12,446 bases of DNA from GCA-003244245 sp046262495 (lineage in GTDB: Bacteria > Actinomycetota > Actinomycetes > Mycobacteriales > Pseudonocardiaceae): the NCBI GenBank assembly GCA_046262495.1, contig JBHEMR010000048.1, forward strand, positions 1 through 12,446, in the 5' to 3' direction. Under the pieces are notes generated by a model that saw nothing but the letters and a program-made list of their open reading frames with translations, searched no databases and had not been told where the DNA came from. Made by a program: the position numbers and the translations under genes. Shown one piece after another: positions 5,652 to 12,446 of the stretch. The first letter of the stretch is position 1. Each line of letters opens with the position of its first letter.

Positions 5652-8006
5652 ATGGTGAACGACGGGAACAGGCTTGCCGGGTTGGGTACTGGGGAGTTGG
5701 TGGGGCGGGCTCGCGCGGTGCGCGATGCGGTGCACGGCATCCGGGTGACCTACTCCCCCAAGGTATTCGTGCCGTTGACCATGCTGTGTCGGGATCGCTG
5801 CGGTTACTGCACCTTCGCACACGCTCCCCGGCAGCTGCCATCGCCCTACCTCGAGCTCGACGAGGTTCTGGCGATCGCCTGGCGGGGCGCGGAGCTGGGC
5901 TGTCATGAGGCGCTGTTCACCCTCGGTGAGCGCCCCGAGCGGCGCTACCCGGCAGCCCGAAGCTGGCTGACCGAGCACGGTTACAGCTCGACGGTGGACT
6001 ACCTGATTGCGGCGTGCCGAGCGGTGCTCGAGCAGACCGGGCTGCTCCCGCATGCCAACGCCGGCGCCTTGCACCGCGACGAGCTGGCCGCGCTGCGCAC
6101 CGTGACTGCCAGCCAGGGGATGATGATCGAATCGTTGCGGCCGGACCTCGCCGCGCATCGTGGCGCCCCGGACAAGCATCCGGACCGGCGCTTAGCGACC
6201 ATGCATGCCGGGGGCGAGCTGGCGATCCCGTTCACCACCGGAATCCTGGTCGGCATCGGCGAGACCGAGGCCGACCGCGTGGCGGCCCTGGAAGCGATCG
6301 CCCAGGCGCACCGGCGGTACGGGCACGTCCAAGAAGTGATCGTGCAGAACTTCCGGCCCAAGGCGGGAACCGCAATGCGCCACGCTGCAACCTGCCCACC
6401 GCGGGAGCACCTGCGGGCCATCGCGCTGGCTCGGCTGTTGCTGCCGCCGCAGGTGCATGTGCAGGCCCCGCCCAATCTCACCGACGATCTAGCGAGCCTC
6501 CTTGCTGCCGGAATCGATGACTGGGGTGGGATCTCCCCCACCACCGCGGATCACGTCAATCCGGAGCGACCCTGGCCCGCACTGGACGAGCTGCGCAGCG
6601 CGACCCAGGCAGCGGGCCACACGCTGGCGCCGCGCCTGACCGTGTACCCGGAGTATGCCCTGCACCCTGACCGATGGCTGCATGAGACAGTCCGCTTCGG
6701 GGTGCTGGACCGTTCTGACGCCGAGGGTCTCGGGCGCGACGATCCGGGCGCGGTGTTCCCGGAATCTGCGTCCCGAGCTGCCGACGTGGGCGACGGCGCG
6801 GAGGTGGCGGTGGCCGGGCGCCGCTCCACCGCCTGGTACTCCGGCGTCGACGTCGCACCGCCGGTGTTGCTGCCGGCGCTAGGGCGGGCGACCGGTGCCG
6901 TACGTGCGGTGCTCGACGGGATTCGAGCCGACCAGCGCCCCGGACTCAGGGAGCTGGTCACGTTGTTCGGCGCCCGTGGCTCCGAGGTCGGTGCCGTTGC
7001 CAGGTTGGCCGACGAGCTGCGCGCGGCCGCCGTTGGCGACACCGTCACCTATGTTGTCAATCGCAACATCAACTACACCAACGTGTGCACCTTCCGATGC
7101 CGGTTCTGCGGTTTCTCCAAGGGCAGGCTATCGCTGAATCTGCGCGGCGCGCCGTACCTGCTAGCGCTACCCGAGATCGTGGCACGGGTACTGGAGGCGC
7201 AGCGCTGCGGCGCCACCGAAATCTGCCTGCAGGGCGGCATCCATCCCAGCTTCGACGGTGACTACTACGTCACGGTATGTCGGACGATCCACGAGGCGGC
7301 CCCCGGCATACATATCCACGGCTTCACCGCGCTGGAAGTTACCGAAGGCGCCCGGCGGCTAGGCGAGCCGCTCGCTGCGTACCTGACGAGGTTGCGCGAG
7401 GCGGGCCTGCGCTCGCTGCCCGGTACCGCCGCGGAAATCCTCGACGACGAGGTCCGCGCGGTGTTGTGCCCGGACAAGATCACTACTGCGGAGTGGTTGG
7501 AGGCGCACCGGGTAGCGCACTCAGTGGGGCTTCGCTCCAACGTCACGATGATGTTCGGGGCCATCGAGCAACCAGTGCACTGGGCCCGGCACCTGTTGCG
7601 AGCCCGGGAACTGCAGGCGCAGACTGGCGGATTCACCGAGTTCGTCGGGCTGCCCTTCGTGCACATGGCGACCCCGATGTACCTCAAGCGGGCGGCTCGG
7701 CGAGGACCGACTTGGCGAGAGGTTCTGCTGGTGCATGCAGTAGCTCGGATCGCCTTGCACGGCTTGATCGACCACGTGCAGGCCTCGTGGGTCAAGCTCG
7801 GCGCCTCCGGCGCCCGGCAATTGCTGCAGGCCGGCGTCGACGACCTGGGTGGCACGCTGATGGACGAGAACATCAGCCGTGCGGCCGGTGCCAGCCACGG
7901 GCAGGGCCTGGATGAGGCAGGATTCCGCGCGATCGCCGAACCGCTCGGTCGGCCGCTGGCCCAACGCACCACCCTCTATGAGCCGGTGGGAATCACCCCC
8001 CGCTAG
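5652..8006 (+). CDS. fbiC: FO synthase, fused CofG/CofH (coenzyme F420 biosynthesis)
   Basis: This protein of about 784 residues joins two radical-SAM enzymes. The N-terminal CofG-like half has CRDRCGYCTF (cluster Cys 46, 50, 53) after TYSPKVFVPLT, plus EALFTLGERPE and NFRPKAGTAM. The C-terminal CofH-like half has CTFRCRFCGF (Cys 479, 483, 486) after NRNINYTNV, then EICLQGGIHP and MTMDEN-like LMDENISRAAG. Together they join tyrosine and 5-amino-6-ribitylaminouracil to give FO (7,8-didemethyl-8-hydroxy-5-deazariboflavin), the chromophore of F420. Both Cx3Cx2C motifs are intact, so the enzyme should be functional. ATG 5652 was chosen; GTG 5643 and 5655 are in frame and the ribosome binding site is weak. 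It starts close to the CofG core, so its N-terminus looks shorter than in mycobacterial FbiC of about 850 residues. It follows the GGDEF gene and its 3' end overlaps the LuxR-type gene by 14 bp, tail to tail. Confidence 0.95.
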   Translation: MVNDGNRLAGLGTGELVGRARAVRDAVHGIRVTYSPKVFVPLTMLCRDRCGYCTFAHAPRQLPSPYLELDEVLAIAWRGAELGCHEALFTLGERPERRYPAARSWLTEHGYSSTVDYLIAACRAVLEQTGLLPHANAGALHRDELAALRTVTASQGMMIESLRPDLAAHRGAPDKHPDRRLATMHAGGELAIPFTTGILVGIGETEADRVAALEAIAQAHRRYGHVQEVIVQNFRPKAGTAMRHAATCPPREHLRAIALARLLLPPQVHVQAPPNLTDDLASLLAAGIDDWGGISPTTADHVNPERPWPALDELRSATQAAGHTLAPRLTVYPEYALHPDRWLHETVRFGVLDRSDAEGLGRDDPGAVFPESASRAADVGDGAEVAVAGRRSTAWYSGVDVAPPVLLPALGRATGAVRAVLDGIRADQRPGLRELVTLFGARGSEVGAVARLADELRAAAVGDTVTYVVNRNINYTNVCTFRCRFCGFSKGRLSLNLRGAPYLLALPEIVARVLEAQRCGATEICLQGGIHPSFDGDYYVTVCRTIHEAAPGIHIHGFTALEVTEGARRLGEPLAAYLTRLREAGLRSLPGTAAEILDDEVRAVLCPDKITTAEWLEAHRVAHSVGLRSNVTMMFGAIEQPVHWARHLLRARELQAQTGGFTEFVGLPFVHMATPMYLKRAARRGPTWREVLLVHAVARIALHGLIDHVQASWVKLGASGARQLLQAGVDDLGGTLMDENISRAAGASHGQGLDEAGFRAIAEPLGRPLAQRTTLYEPVGITPR

Positions 8007-10626
8007 CTCCGACGAACATTCGGAGCTGGGCAAACAGCTCATCTCGGCTGGTCACGTCCAATCGCTGACGCATCCGGGCCACGTGGTGTTCGACGGTCTT
8101 GGCCGAGATGAATAGCCGTTCCCCGATCTGGCGATAGGTCAGTCCGGTCAGGACGAGTTCGGCGACTTCACGCTCCCGGTCACTCAGCGTGGCCGCGCTG
8201 GCTGGTGCAGGGGCGCGCCGGGTGGCAGCTATGGGCTCGGGCGAATCGTCCGGCGCACCCTCTGGCAGCGGGCTGGCCGCGCCGGGACCGGTGGCCTGCA
8301 GCGCTCGAGCACATCCAAGCAGCGCGACCATGACCTTGCGGTCGGTGGTGCGGATCGCGGCCTGCCCAACGAGCCGGGAGCCATCGTTGGCTTGCCCGAT
8401 CGTCTGCAATCCGCGCGCCGCGGCCTCCACCTCCGTGGGGTCGAACTGCCCGCCCAGCACCTGCATCCAGGCACGTCCAGCGGCAGCGAGCACGGCGGCG
8501 TAGTGGTTGCTCTTTGCTGCCTGCACCAAGGCCGCACCGTGCGGCTCGGCCGCACTGGGCAACCCGCGCAGCATCGCGGCGTGCATGTCGTACCAGTGCA
8601 GTGGTACCGACCACAGCGGCGGGTCACCCAGCCGTTCCAGCAGGACCCAGGCCTGCGCTAGGTGCGGCGCCACCCGGTCGAAGTCTCGTAGTCTGGCCGC
8701 GGCCACGGCCAGCTCACCCAATGGCAACAGGGCGAACAAGTCGGCCGGATGCCGGACGATCGCCTCTCGCGCCGCCGCCCACGCTGTCTGCAACGTAGGA
8801 ATGTCGCTCTCGCGCCGGGCTAGACCGACCGCCAACGCAGCGGCGAACAACTCCTCCCGTGGTTCGAGGGTGCCTGAGTCCGGGACGGTGCGGGCCAGCC
8901 ATCGCCTGGCCAGCGCGATGTCGCCACGGATCATCGCGGTCCACGCCAGCAGTAGCTGGTGGCGGGCTCGCGCAAACAACCCGCCGGCCCCGGTGGACAG
9001 CGCCCGCTCCAGGACCGAGACGGCGACGTCGAGCTCGCCACAATGCAGCGCCACGATCGCCGCCAGCGCCGCCGGAGTATCTGGAAGCAGCGCGGCGCGC
9101 CCGCCCGCTTCGAGCAACGCTGCGGCTCGGGTCAACGTGGACAGTGCCAACGTCGGGGCCGTCGTGGGGCCGGTTCCCGGTGAACCGAGTACCGACTCGA
9201 GCACGCCGACGGCCATCAGTGACTCCGCCCCAGCCACCAGCGTCGGCGGTCGGTCACCGGCAGAAGCTGCCAGCACCTCCCGAGCTTCGGCCAACGACCC
9301 AGTACCCAGCAGCGCCAGTGCCGCCAGTGGCGCCGCCGATCCCATCCGGGCGGGGCCGACCCAGCGGTAGACCTCGGCGCTGCGAGCCAGCAGACCGCGT
9401 TGGGCCAGAACAGCGGCCACGACGTTGCCAGCCCTGCCGAGGTCGGGGCACGAGGGGTCGGACAATGTCTGATCGGCAAGGCGCAGCGCCTGGTCCAGAT
9501 CACCGGCGAGAGCTGATGCCTCGGCCCGCCGGGGCGCCAACGAAGCGGGGTCGGCACCGGCGGCGACGGCTTGGGCATAAAGCTGTGCAGCCTGCGCGGC
9601 AGCGCCAGACCCCGACGGTTCGGACATGGCGGCGTCACCGGCCGCTTCGAAAACCGCTGCGAGGTCGCTTCCGCGGGCACCTGCCTCGACCAGCTGATGG
9701 GCCAGGCCGAGTACCGGCCGGCCGCGTTCGAGGTGGGCAGCGAGTGCCAACCGCTGAACTACCCGCCGGGTGCCCGGCGCGGCACCGGCCACTATCGCGC
9801 GCCGCACCAGCGGGATCGGTCGGCCGTCGCTGAGCAGCAGGCCGGCCGCCTGCGCCATCGACACCAGGTCGACAACCACCACCGGATCCGACACCAGCAC
9901 CTCGGCGAGAATCTCCGACTCCGGGCTCGCGCCGAGCCCCAGCGCCAGCACCAATGCCCGGAGCTGGGGAGTCAGCCGGTCCAGGCCGTGGCGGACGCGA
10001 TCAATGACGTCGGAAGGCAGATCTGGACGCTCACCATCGAGCCTGCCGCCGGTCCGTAGGGAGTCCACCACCCAGTCGATCAGCATCGGAACGCCACCGG
10101 TCTGTTCGCAGAGCAGGTCGGCCACCGGCGCGGGCAATGCCCCGCCGAGCCGTGCAGCGCACCGGATCTGGATTCCGCGGCGATCCAGCCGATCCAATAT
10201 CACCGGCGGATGGTGACCACCCACAGCGTCTTGCAGTTCGTCGAGTTCCGGCTTCCTCGGCCAGGGGCGGTAGGCGACGATGAGCCGCACGTCGCCGGTC
10301 AGAGCCAGACGGCGCAGCCGGTCGAGGGCCGGGCCGTCCAGCTGATGAGCGTCGTCGACCAGCACGGCCACGTCCGAGGAGGGCTTGAGTTCGACGGGCA
10401 CCGCGCCCGTCCCGACGACGCTCACCTCGGCCGCCAGGTAGGCCTGCCGCAGCGCTGCCAGCAGCGCGCTCTTTCCATAGCCTCCGGGACCGATGATGCA
10501 CACTGCGAGCGGAGCCGACGGGTCGGCGCAGACCGCGTCGTACAACGTCTGCGCCGGCACCGAACCCGCCAACGAGATGTCTGCATCGTCGTGCCTTGGA
10601 TGGTGGCGAGCCGTTGCCTGGTTCAT
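7993..10626 (-). CDS. Large LuxR-type transcriptional regulator with N-terminal P-loop ATPase
   Basis: The 877-residue protein has an N-terminal STAND/AAA-like ATPase: Walker A GPGGYGKS at 46-53 and Walker B VAVLVDDAH at 86-94, followed by a winged-helix-like region. A long Ala/Leu-rich helical middle, probably TPR-like repeats, spans roughly 280-800. The C-terminus (about 812-877) is a LuxR helix-turn-helix: LSDREREVAELVLTGLTYRQ, IGERLFISAKTVEHHV. It is thus a LAL/MalT-like ATP-dependent activator whose effector binds the helical repeats. IniR of mycobacteria, activator of the cell-wall stress operon iniBAC, is of this general kind and may be the nearest relative; I cannot confirm orthology. 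Its ATG overlaps the stop of the Hsp70-like gene (ATGA at 10623-10626), implying translational coupling, with only a weak AGGG upstream. Confidence 0.88.
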   Translation of the reverse strand: MNQATARHHPRHDDADISLAGSVPAQTLYDAVCADPSAPLAVCIIGPGGYGKSALLAALRQAYLAAEVSVVGTGAVPVELKPSSDVAVLVDDAHQLDGPALDRLRRLALTGDVRLIVAYRPWPRKPELDELQDAVGGHHPPVILDRLDRRGIQIRCAARLGGALPAPVADLLCEQTGGVPMLIDWVVDSLRTGGRLDGERPDLPSDVIDRVRHGLDRLTPQLRALVLALGLGASPESEILAEVLVSDPVVVVDLVSMAQAAGLLLSDGRPIPLVRRAIVAGAAPGTRRVVQRLALAAHLERGRPVLGLAHQLVEAGARGSDLAAVFEAAGDAAMSEPSGSGAAAQAAQLYAQAVAAGADPASLAPRRAEASALAGDLDQALRLADQTLSDPSCPDLGRAGNVVAAVLAQRGLLARSAEVYRWVGPARMGSAAPLAALALLGTGSLAEAREVLAASAGDRPPTLVAGAESLMAVGVLESVLGSPGTGPTTAPTLALSTLTRAAALLEAGGRAALLPDTPAALAAIVALHCGELDVAVSVLERALSTGAGGLFARARHQLLLAWTAMIRGDIALARRWLARTVPDSGTLEPREELFAAALAVGLARRESDIPTLQTAWAAAREAIVRHPADLFALLPLGELAVAAARLRDFDRVAPHLAQAWVLLERLGDPPLWSVPLHWYDMHAAMLRGLPSAAEPHGAALVQAAKSNHYAAVLAAAGRAWMQVLGGQFDPTEVEAAARGLQTIGQANDGSRLVGQAAIRTTDRKVMVALLGCARALQATGPGAASPLPEGAPDDSPEPIAATRRAPAPASAATLSDREREVAELVLTGLTYRQIGERLFISAKTVEHHVARMRQRLDVTSRDELFAQLRMFVGASGG

Positions 10627-12443
10627 TCGGGCTGCCCTGGACGGGGGTCGAGTGTGGTGGTCGAAACGGCCGGGGTGGTCGGAACGGCCGTCGTGGTCAG
10701 GGGTGGCGGGGGCGGCTTCGTTGTCGTAGGAGGTGGCGGGGGCGGCGGCGCCGTCGTGGTGGTCGGGGGGCTGGTCCAGGTGCTGGTCCAGGTGTAGGTA
10801 GTGGCCCAGCTTGGCTGCGGCGCACTGGGCGCAACCGCCGGCGGATTCTGCCTAGCTACAGTGCCAGCCGGTTTGTTCGGTGCGGCCCGCGGTGCTGTAC
10901 GGACAGATCCGCTCGATCCCCCGCTGTTCGAGCTGTTGTCACTGCTTGTACCGGCATTCGGTGCTGGGCTGCCGGCACCGGGAGCCGGGGCATCAGGCGC
11001 TGGGACACCGGGCGCCGTCGGAGTTCTGGGCGTCGAGGTTCCAGCGTTCGCCGGGGGGATAGGCCCGGTGCGGGAGGTCAGGAACGGAACTGACGCCACA
11101 CCCGCGACGGTGAACAGTGCGAGGGTTCCGGCGAGGACGACGTGTTTCACCCGTCGAGACCTGGTTCGGCGCCACTGGAGCGCAGCGGGTTCGACATCCA
11201 GCGGCAGGGCCGTCAGGGATGGCCGCTGCGGAACCTCCGCGGGGGTGGACGCTGGAAGTTCGGATCCAGCGGCTAGTGCGGAGGTCTCGATGACGGCGCC
11301 GCCGTCAACCGCCTGGTACTCGAGATCCCCGTCGACCGACACATCGGCGCTCAGCACACTGGAAATGTCGGTGGGCAGCGCGGACAGGGCGGCGCCGAGG
11401 GCGATGGCGGCTTTGGGGTCGGTGTCGATGGCGACGGGGCGGCCGAGTTCGGCTGAGACGAGTTGGGCGACCAGTGGGATCCGTGAGGAGCCGCCGACGA
11501 GCAGGACTGCGTCGAGGTCGTGGGGTTCGAGGTCGGCTGATCGCAGTGCTCGGCGTAGTGCCTCGATGGTGTGTTCGATGTGCGGGCGGATCATGTCTTC
11601 GAACTCGGCGCGGATGAGCCGGACCTGGGATTGCACGCCGGGGGCGAGCACCGGGATGGTGACCTCGGTGTCGGATGACAGTGCTTCTTTGGCGTTGGTG
11701 CATTCTCGGCGCAGCGCTGCGGTCGCGGCCAAGGTCGCGGGATCGTCGGGGTCGAGTTGGGCCAGTGCGGGTACCGCGGTGATCACGTGGCGCATGATGG
11801 CGTCGTCGAAATCCGCGCCGCCGAGCGCGTCAAGGCCCTGGGGTACCCCCAGGACCTGCAACGTCGTGGCACCGGTCTTGCGGACCACGGCCGCGTCGAA
11901 GGTTCCCCCACCGAGGTCATAGACGGCGATGGTGCTGCCTGAGTCGATGCGCTGGGCCAGTGCATAACTGGCCGCGGCGGCTTCGGGCTCGGTGCGAAAG
12001 GTGATCGACGCCAGCCCCGCCGCGCGCAACGCCGCGGTCATCGTCGAAATCTTGTACGGTCCCCACCCCGCGGGATGGGTGACCACGATGCCGGTGGCCG
12101 GGCCACCCTCCCGCGCCGCGACCCGCTCGATGACCCAGCCCAGCACCATCGCGGTGATCTCCGGCGCCGAATGCGGCCGCCCTCCGATGACCATCGGCAC
12201 CTCATCACCGATGCGCCGCTTGAACTCGCGCACCACCCGATCAGGATCGGTGACCGCGCGACGCTCGGCGGCCTCGCCGACGACCACCTGCCCGTCAGGC
12301 GCCAGATACAGCACCGAACTCACCGCGGTCGACCGAGTCCCCAACGCCACCACCTCAGGCACCCCAGACCGCCCACCCTCCAGCCGGCAAATCGCCGCAG
12401 CGGTAAACGTCGTGCCCACATCGATCCCGAGCCAGTAGCTCAT
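10623..12443 (-). CDS. Membrane-anchored Hsp70-like ATPase with Pro/Thr-rich extracellular tail
   Basis: The 606-residue protein begins with a complete actin/Hsp70 ATPase domain (about 1-355): phosphate-1 loop GIDVGTTFTAA (6-16), phosphate-2 YDLGGGTFDAA (175-185) and adenosine motif LLVGGSSRIP (314-323), with EPEAAAASYAL at 152-162. No Hsp70 substrate-binding domain follows. Instead there is an acidic linker (356-424), a basic RRTRSRRVK patch, one transmembrane helix (about 433-455) and a 150-residue tail rich in Pro, Thr, Ser and Ala, with TWTS repeats and Pro runs. Positive-inside topology puts the ATPase in the cytoplasm and the tail outside, in the cell wall. It is therefore not a DnaK chaperone in the normal sense. 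It starts at ATG 12443, three bases from the right edge, so its promoter is out of view; the AGG before the ATG may be part of its ribosome binding site. Its stop overlaps the LuxR-type regulator start. Confidence 0.9.
   Translation of the reverse strand: MSYWLGIDVGTTFTAAAICRLEGGRSGVPEVVALGTRSTAVSSVLYLAPDGQVVVGEAAERRAVTDPDRVVREFKRRIGDEVPMVIGGRPHSAPEITAMVLGWVIERVAAREGGPATGIVVTHPAGWGPYKISTMTAALRAAGLASITFRTEPEAAAASYALAQRIDSGSTIAVYDLGGGTFDAAVVRKTGATTLQVLGVPQGLDALGGADFDDAIMRHVITAVPALAQLDPDDPATLAATAALRRECTNAKEALSSDTEVTIPVLAPGVQSQVRLIRAEFEDMIRPHIEHTIEALRRALRSADLEPHDLDAVLLVGGSSRIPLVAQLVSAELGRPVAIDTDPKAAIALGAALSALPTDISSVLSADVSVDGDLEYQAVDGGAVIETSALAAGSELPASTPAEVPQRPSLTALPLDVEPAALQWRRTRSRRVKHVVLAGTLALFTVAGVASVPFLTSRTGPIPPANAGTSTPRTPTAPGVPAPDAPAPGAGSPAPNAGTSSDNSSNSGGSSGSVRTAPRAAPNKPAGTVARQNPPAVAPSAPQPSWATTYTWTSTWTSPPTTTTAPPPPPPPTTTKPPPPPLTTTAVPTTPAVSTTTLDPRPGQPE
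10702..10746. repeat. 15-bp direct repeat in Pro-rich coding tail
   Basis: GGTGGCGGGGGCGGC occurs at 10702-10716 and 10732-10746, 30 bp apart, within the Hsp70-like gene. On the coding strand the repeat gives runs of proline (PPPPP) separated by TTT blocks. The 30-bp period keeps frame, so copy number change would lengthen or shorten the tail by ten residues. Confidence 0.7.
10771..10794. repeat. Perfect 12-bp tandem duplication encoding TWTS TWTS
   Basis: CTGGTCCAGGTG is repeated exactly twice, at 10771-10782 and 10783-10794. On the minus strand this encodes the tetrapeptide TWTS twice in the extracellular tail of the Hsp70-like protein. The identity at the DNA level, including third positions, indicates a recent tandem duplication. 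Confidence 0.8.
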
Positions 12444-12446
12444 CCT

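Noticed and set aside
8507..9370. 287-aa plus-strand ORF opposite the LuxR-type gene
   Set aside because: Ser/Ala/Arg-rich translation typical of a shadow frame over an Ala/Leu-rich coding region; no motif and no ribosome binding site.
10660..10800. G-rich plus-strand repeats as a CRISPR, origin or regulatory repeat array
   Set aside because: The repeats are in frame with the Pro/Thr tail coding sequence, are short and have no spacers, so protein low complexity explains them.
10801..11922. 373-aa plus-strand ORF opposite the Hsp70-like gene
   Set aside because: It lies antisense to the ATPase domain with all three conserved motifs, is low in complexity (Ser/Ala/Gly-rich), and shows no domain of its own.
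10623..12443. Calling the Hsp70-like gene dnaK
   Set aside because: It lacks the substrate-binding domain and the usual DnaK C-terminus and has a transmembrane helix and extracellular tail; only the ATPase domain is shared.

Overview
The window is GC-rich and densely coded, with frequent GTG starts. It carries a fused CofG/CofH FO synthase (fbiC), a DUF3048 exported protein, a YceI-like protein, and a large LuxR-type ATPase regulator paired with a membrane-anchored Hsp70-like protein. Together these point to an actinobacterium, most likely Mycobacteriales (Mycobacterium, Gordonia, Nocardia or similar). Genus cannot be fixed from sequence reading alone. I see no rRNA, tRNA, CRISPR array, insertion sequence or phage gene.

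Layout. (1) 1-254, minus: the N-terminal part of a YceI-family protein that runs off the left edge. (2) 255-477: mostly non-coding, with one doubtful 47-codon minus-strand ORF and a perfect 12-bp palindrome. (3) 478-1395, plus: a likely two-gene operon, a NYN/PIN-like nuclease-domain protein followed by a HIT-family nucleotide hydrolase. (4) 1517-2936, minus: a copper-response cluster in transcription order csoR, a CopZ-like HMA metallochaperone, and a membrane-anchored exported protein. csoR is broken: about 14 nt are missing in its middle, which separates the first copper-ligand Cys from the downstream His and Cys ligands. (5) 3012-4085, minus: a DUF3048 exported protein. (6) 4327-8006, plus: a six-helix membrane GGDEF diguanylate cyclase with intact GGEEF and RxxD sites, followed about 29 nt later by fbiC, the two-domain radical-SAM enzyme that makes the deazaflavin core of coenzyme F420. 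(7) 7993-12443, minus: an Hsp70-like ATPase whose substrate-binding domain is replaced by a transmembrane helix and a Pro/Thr-rich extracellular tail, and, joined to it by an ATGA stop/start overlap, an 877-aa ATPase with a C-terminal LuxR helix-turn-helix. The 3' end of this pair overlaps the 3' end of fbiC by 14 bp, tail to tail.

How the genes may work together. The copper cluster looks like a sensor, buffer and exported-protein set that has lost its sensor and has no CopA-type exporter in view. The Hsp70-like/LuxR pair has the architecture of an envelope-sensing module: an extracytoplasmic tail, a cytoplasmic actin-like ATPase, and a co-translated ATP-dependent transcription factor. In mycobacteria and relatives such regulators are associated with the cell-wall stress operon iniBAC, which may lie just beyond the right edge; that is inference. 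The sequence itself shows the domains, motifs, overlaps and the csoR lesion; the functional links are inferred from context.
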